Positions 61,474 through 64,000 of a DNA stretch of 64,000 nucleotides are shown here, piece after piece (the first letter of the stretch is position 1; every line of letters begins with the position of its first letter). The position numbers and the translations under genes are program-made. The notes under the pieces are model-generated. The model saw only the letters and a list, made by a program, of their open reading frames with translations. It did not search any database and was not told where the DNA came from. The stretch is taken from the NCBI RefSeq assembly GCF_029338295.1, contig NZ_CP119791.1, positions 682,001 through 746,000 on the forward strand. The letters are read 5' to 3'. Source of the stretch: Haladaptatus sp. QDMS2. GTDB taxonomy: Archaea > Halobacteriota > Halobacteria > Halobacteriales > Halococcaceae.

Positions 61474-62721
61474 ATGCGACCCCGGACGGTCCTCGCCCTC
61501 GCCCTCGTTGTGGTCACCCTCGGCAGCCTGGTCGTCCTCGGCGCGACGAGCGTGTTGAACCCGAGTGGCACTCTCACCGAGCAGTGGGTCTCTGACACCG
61601 GGCGGTCCGTCCAATCGAATCATCACGCCCCCGCCGCGGGTCGGATTCACGGGCAACCGTGGGTGTACGCCCCCGTGAGCGGCCCCACTGACCCCGAGGG
61701 CTGTGCGCTGGTCGCCCTCTCGGGTAGCGACGGACAGACGCGCTGGACTCACGAAATTCCCGAGGAAGGCTGTGAAATCCACTCCGTCGCCGACCCGGCG
61801 CTCGCCGACTACGACGGCGACGGTACCCGCGAGGTCATCGCGGCCACGACCGAGCAGGCCGTCATCGCCTTCGACCCACTGACCGGCGACGAGGAGCTGC
61901 GCTACGAACTCGGTTCGTATGGCTACACCCAGCCTGTCGTCGCGGACGTGACCGGTGACGGCGCGTCTGAAATCGTCGTCGTGGACATCAAGGGAACCGT
62001 CGCGGTCATCCGCCCGGACGGGACCGCCCTCTGGACGACGAACCTCTCTACGTACGTGTGGGGTCAACCCGCCGTCGCGGACTTCGACGGCGACGGGGAG
62101 GGGGCAGAAATCGCCCTCAGTCTGTCGAATGGCGAGATTCGCCTGTACGAAGCGGACGGGACGGAACAGTGGACGAAACAACCGTTCGACGGGTCGATAA
62201 CCTGGATGACCACCGGGCAGGCAGACGACGACCCACAACACGAAATGGTCGTGGCGACAACCGCCGGAGTGGTCGGAATGGTCGATGGGGCGGACGGCAC
62301 AATCGAGTGGGAGCACTCCTTTGGCCGTCTCGCTGCGGTTCACGCCTTTGGCGACGGCGACCGCGACGGCGACTCAGAGGTGTACGCCACGGCCAAGGAC
62401 GGGAAACTCCGAAGCATGGACGCCGCCACGGGCGACATCGAGTGGGAGACGACCCTCACCACCGAGTCGGTCCAGATGATGCCGCCGCCGAAACTCGGCG
62501 ACGTGGACGGCGACGGCGAGGACGAACTGGTCGCCGTTTCGAACGACGGTATCGTGTCGGTCGTCGACCCAGTTTCGGGCGACGTCCTCGGCTCTAGCCA
62601 GCGGGACGTGCAGATTTTCACCCACCCGGCGCTCGCGGACACAGACGGTGACGGAAAAGCAGAAATTTACGTCATGTACGGCGACGGACGGGTCTTTGCC
62701 TTCGACTACGACGAGCGCTGA
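61474..62721 (+). CDS. Exported beta-propeller-like protein with Ca-binding VCBS/FG-GAP repeats
   Basis: The 415-residue protein starts at ATG 61474 with a hydrophobic signal or anchor (VLALALVVVTLGSLVVLGAT). At least six Dx[DT]GDG-type calcium motifs occur at regular intervals: DYDGDGTREV, DVTGDGASEI, DFDGDGEGAEI, DGDRDGDSEV, DVDGDGEDEL and DTDGDGKAEI, separated by beta-rich blades. This is the pattern of FG-GAP/VCBS propellers, some PQQ-like. Its end overlaps the convergent metal-binding lipoprotein gene by 16 bases. Confidence 0.85.
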   Translation: MRPRTVLALALVVVTLGSLVVLGATSVLNPSGTLTEQWVSDTGRSVQSNHHAPAAGRIHGQPWVYAPVSGPTDPEGCALVALSGSDGQTRWTHEIPEEGCEIHSVADPALADYDGDGTREVIAATTEQAVIAFDPLTGDEELRYELGSYGYTQPVVADVTGDGASEIVVVDIKGTVAVIRPDGTALWTTNLSTYVWGQPAVADFDGDGEGAEIALSLSNGEIRLYEADGTEQWTKQPFDGSITWMTTGQADDDPQHEMVVATTAGVVGMVDGADGTIEWEHSFGRLAAVHAFGDGDRDGDSEVYATAKDGKLRSMDAATGDIEWETTLTTESVQMMPPPKLGDVDGDGEDELVAVSNDGIVSVVDPVSGDVLGSSQRDVQIFTHPALADTDGDGKAEIYVMYGDGRVFAFDYDER

Positions 62722-63758
62722 AACGTCATCGGTTCCATGTCGATGAACGCGGTTTCGTACCCTTCGTGGCGGGCGACCTGCGGGACGATGTCCACGGTGA
62801 CGCCGAGTTCGTCCCACGAGGCGTCCGCGTCTACGAGGGCTCCGTAGTGGTAGTTCAGAGCTGGGTCGAGCGTCCGCGTGAACTGGAGTTCCGAAACCGT
62901 CTCACCGGCCGCAGAGAGCGTTCCAGAGAGCCCCATCGCAGGGATGACGTACTGATTGTACGGCGTCCGCGCGGACAGGGCGAGGTAGGCGTCGCCGTCA
63001 ATTCCCGCGGGTACCTCGTCGCCCGAGAGCAGAGTCGCGAGGAAGAAGGCATCCCCGCTCGTCGCCTCACCGACGAGCGTCCCCGGAAGGTCGTCTTTCG
63101 CCGGGACGGTGCCGTTCGGCATCATCTCCATGTTCATCGGTTCGAGCGCCCCGCGATTTCCAGCCTCGTCTTCGAGGAGACGGTAGGGCAGTTCCTCCAG
63201 TTTCGATTGGCTGAACTCGAAGTCGATATCGACGGACGCCGGGTCGCCGAATTTGTCCTGGAACGCGCCGGTTCGGCGGATGTTGATCCCGCCCACCGAG
63301 ATGGTCGCGGTGTAGGTGCCGTCACCGGACAGCGGCATGTTGTCCCCGTAGTGGAAGCCCATCTGCTGGGCGAGCATCGGGTAGATAACCTCCTCTTCGC
63401 CGTCGATTTCGACCGACAGGCCCGTCTCGGGGAGGACGACGCCCGTTTCCGGGTCCCAGACGGTGGCCATCAGGTGAACCGAATCGTCAGACTGTGCGTC
63501 CGTCCGCTGGGTAGCGCCCTCGTTCATGTTCCAGAAACGGTGGGGATAGCTGTACATCAGGGCGAACTGGTAGTCCCCGGATTTGCCCATGCCGACCATC
63601 TCCATGCCCTCTGCGTGCGTTGGAAGATAGACCGCGTTCGGGCGGAAGTCAGCGAGTGGGGGTTCGCGGACCGACCGAGTTTCGAACATCCCGGTACAGC
63701 CCGCGAGCGCGGCGGTTCCGACGACGCCGCTCGCCCGGAGAAAGGTGCGCCGATTCAT
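62706..63758 (-). CDS. Tat lipoprotein with P19/Tp34-like metal-binding domain
   Basis: The 350-residue protein starts MNRRTFLRASGVVGTAALAG with a twin Arg and lipobox AALAGC (Cys about residue 21). The first domain (about 45-180) resembles bacterial P19/Tp34 iron/copper-binding proteins: a Met-rich GMEMVGM region, HLMATVWDPETG, and MLAQQMGFHYGDNMPLSGDG with the Met/His ligands. A second related half follows (about 205-350). It probably handles periplasmic-type metal outside the membrane; which metal is unknown. Confidence 0.8.
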   Translation of the reverse strand: MNRRTFLRASGVVGTAALAGCTGMFETRSVREPPLADFRPNAVYLPTHAEGMEMVGMGKSGDYQFALMYSYPHRFWNMNEGATQRTDAQSDDSVHLMATVWDPETGVVLPETGLSVEIDGEEEVIYPMLAQQMGFHYGDNMPLSGDGTYTATISVGGINIRRTGAFQDKFGDPASVDIDFEFSQSKLEELPYRLLEDEAGNRGALEPMNMEMMPNGTVPAKDDLPGTLVGEATSGDAFFLATLLSGDEVPAGIDGDAYLALSARTPYNQYVIPAMGLSGTLSAAGETVSELQFTRTLDPALNYHYGALVDADASWDELGVTVDIVPQVARHEGYETAFIDMEPMTFQRSS

Positions 63759-63825
63759 TGCCGATTTCTTCGAACGGGCAAAGAAAGACGCTTCTGGTTC
63801 AGTTATCGAATGCGTGAACCAGTCT

Positions 63826-64000
63826 CATGCGACGGGGTTGAGAGGACGGTGGTTCGCTGCCAACCACGTCGAAAGCCCATCGAGGCCCGGAAAGAGCGTT
63901 CGGTGGTTGACGTTAGAGCGGTCGTGCCGGGCGCGAACCTCCCGTTTTCGCTCGGCGAGAAATTATCCTGGGCGGCTTTCGACTCTCGACAGCCCGGTTT
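63826..64000 (-). CDS. C-terminal end of an unidentified protein (runs off the window)
   Basis: The last 57 codons plus TGA (63826-63828), read on the minus strand, encode a basic helix (AERKREVRARHDRSNVNHRT) followed by LFPGLDGLSTWLAANH and PLNPVA. The NxRTLFPGLDGL pattern resembles the ends of FRG-domain proteins, but too little is present to be sure. It ends 67 bases upstream of the metal-binding lipoprotein gene on the same strand. Confidence 0.5.

Overview
This window is a stretch of the main chromosome of a halophilic archaeon (class Halobacteria). The evidence is the GC-rich sequence with C/G-ending codons, very acidic predicted proteins, archaeal information-processing genes (Lsm, L37e, Pelota, RqcH, Elp3, archaeal-type TyrRS), twin-arginine lipoproteins with Thr/Pro/Glu linkers, a bacterio-opsin-activator type regulator (PAS/GAF/HTH_10), and many start codons placed 25-33 bases after a TATA box, as in leaderless haloarchaeal transcripts. 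The genus cannot be fixed from the sequence. No rRNA, CRISPR array, complete insertion sequence or prophage was seen.

Layout. 1-4 kb: a minus-strand run of two tandem TenA-family genes (the second broken by a stop codon), a sodium:solute symporter with a tiny membrane partner, and the start of an enolase-superfamily gene. 4-8 kb: cobalamin adenosyltransferase, adenine deaminase, a metallo-beta-lactamase-fold hydrolase, a small coiled-coil protein and tRNA-Val(CAC) followed by a copy of its own 3' end. 8-12 kb: small membrane and zinc-ribbon proteins, an aldo/keto reductase, an SDR and an Old-Yellow-Enzyme-type oxidoreductase. 11.9-12.6 kb: a geneless AT-rich then strongly structured stretch. 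13-16.9 kb: sucCD, a quinone reductase and a second SDR. 17-20 kb: two tandem NSS transporters. 20-24 kb: a three-gene acyl-CoA (propionyl-CoA) carboxylase operon, then msrB. 25-28 kb: a 934-residue sensor-regulator. 28-41 kb: tyrS, a DoxX gene with an upstream leader ORF, flavin reductase, RidA, MutY, thymidine kinase, a RecJ-like protein with lost catalytic residues, Elp3 and an exported M14-like amidohydrolase. 41-49 kb: RqcH and Pelota (ribosome rescue) and a Dna2-like nuclease-helicase. 49-56 kb: a broken MFS transporter, a thiolase/DUF35 pair, a zincin and an M42 peptidase. 56-64 kb: lsm-rpl37e, purF with a perfect palindrome upstream, lipoproteins, tRNA-Leu(GAG), a VCBS-repeat protein, a P19/Tp34-like metal-binding lipoprotein and the end of a further gene.

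How the genes fit together. The carboxylase (PccB, small subunit, PccA), the cobalamin adenosyltransferase and succinyl-CoA ligase are consistent with propionyl-CoA being fed through methylmalonyl-CoA into the TCA cycle, although the mutase is not in this window. Elp3, TyrRS, two tRNAs, RqcH, Pelota, Lsm and L37e make this a translation-rich core region. The symporter/TenA group looks like a pyrimidine or thiamine-breakdown salvage unit, now partly decayed.

The most notable observations are the single-codon break in the second tenA, nested GC-rich hairpins before rqcH, the perfect palindrome before purF, short leader ORFs translationally linked to pccB and doxX, the catalytically degenerate RecJ-like protein, and an MFS gene that has lost its middle. 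No wholly new defence or mobile system was recognised.
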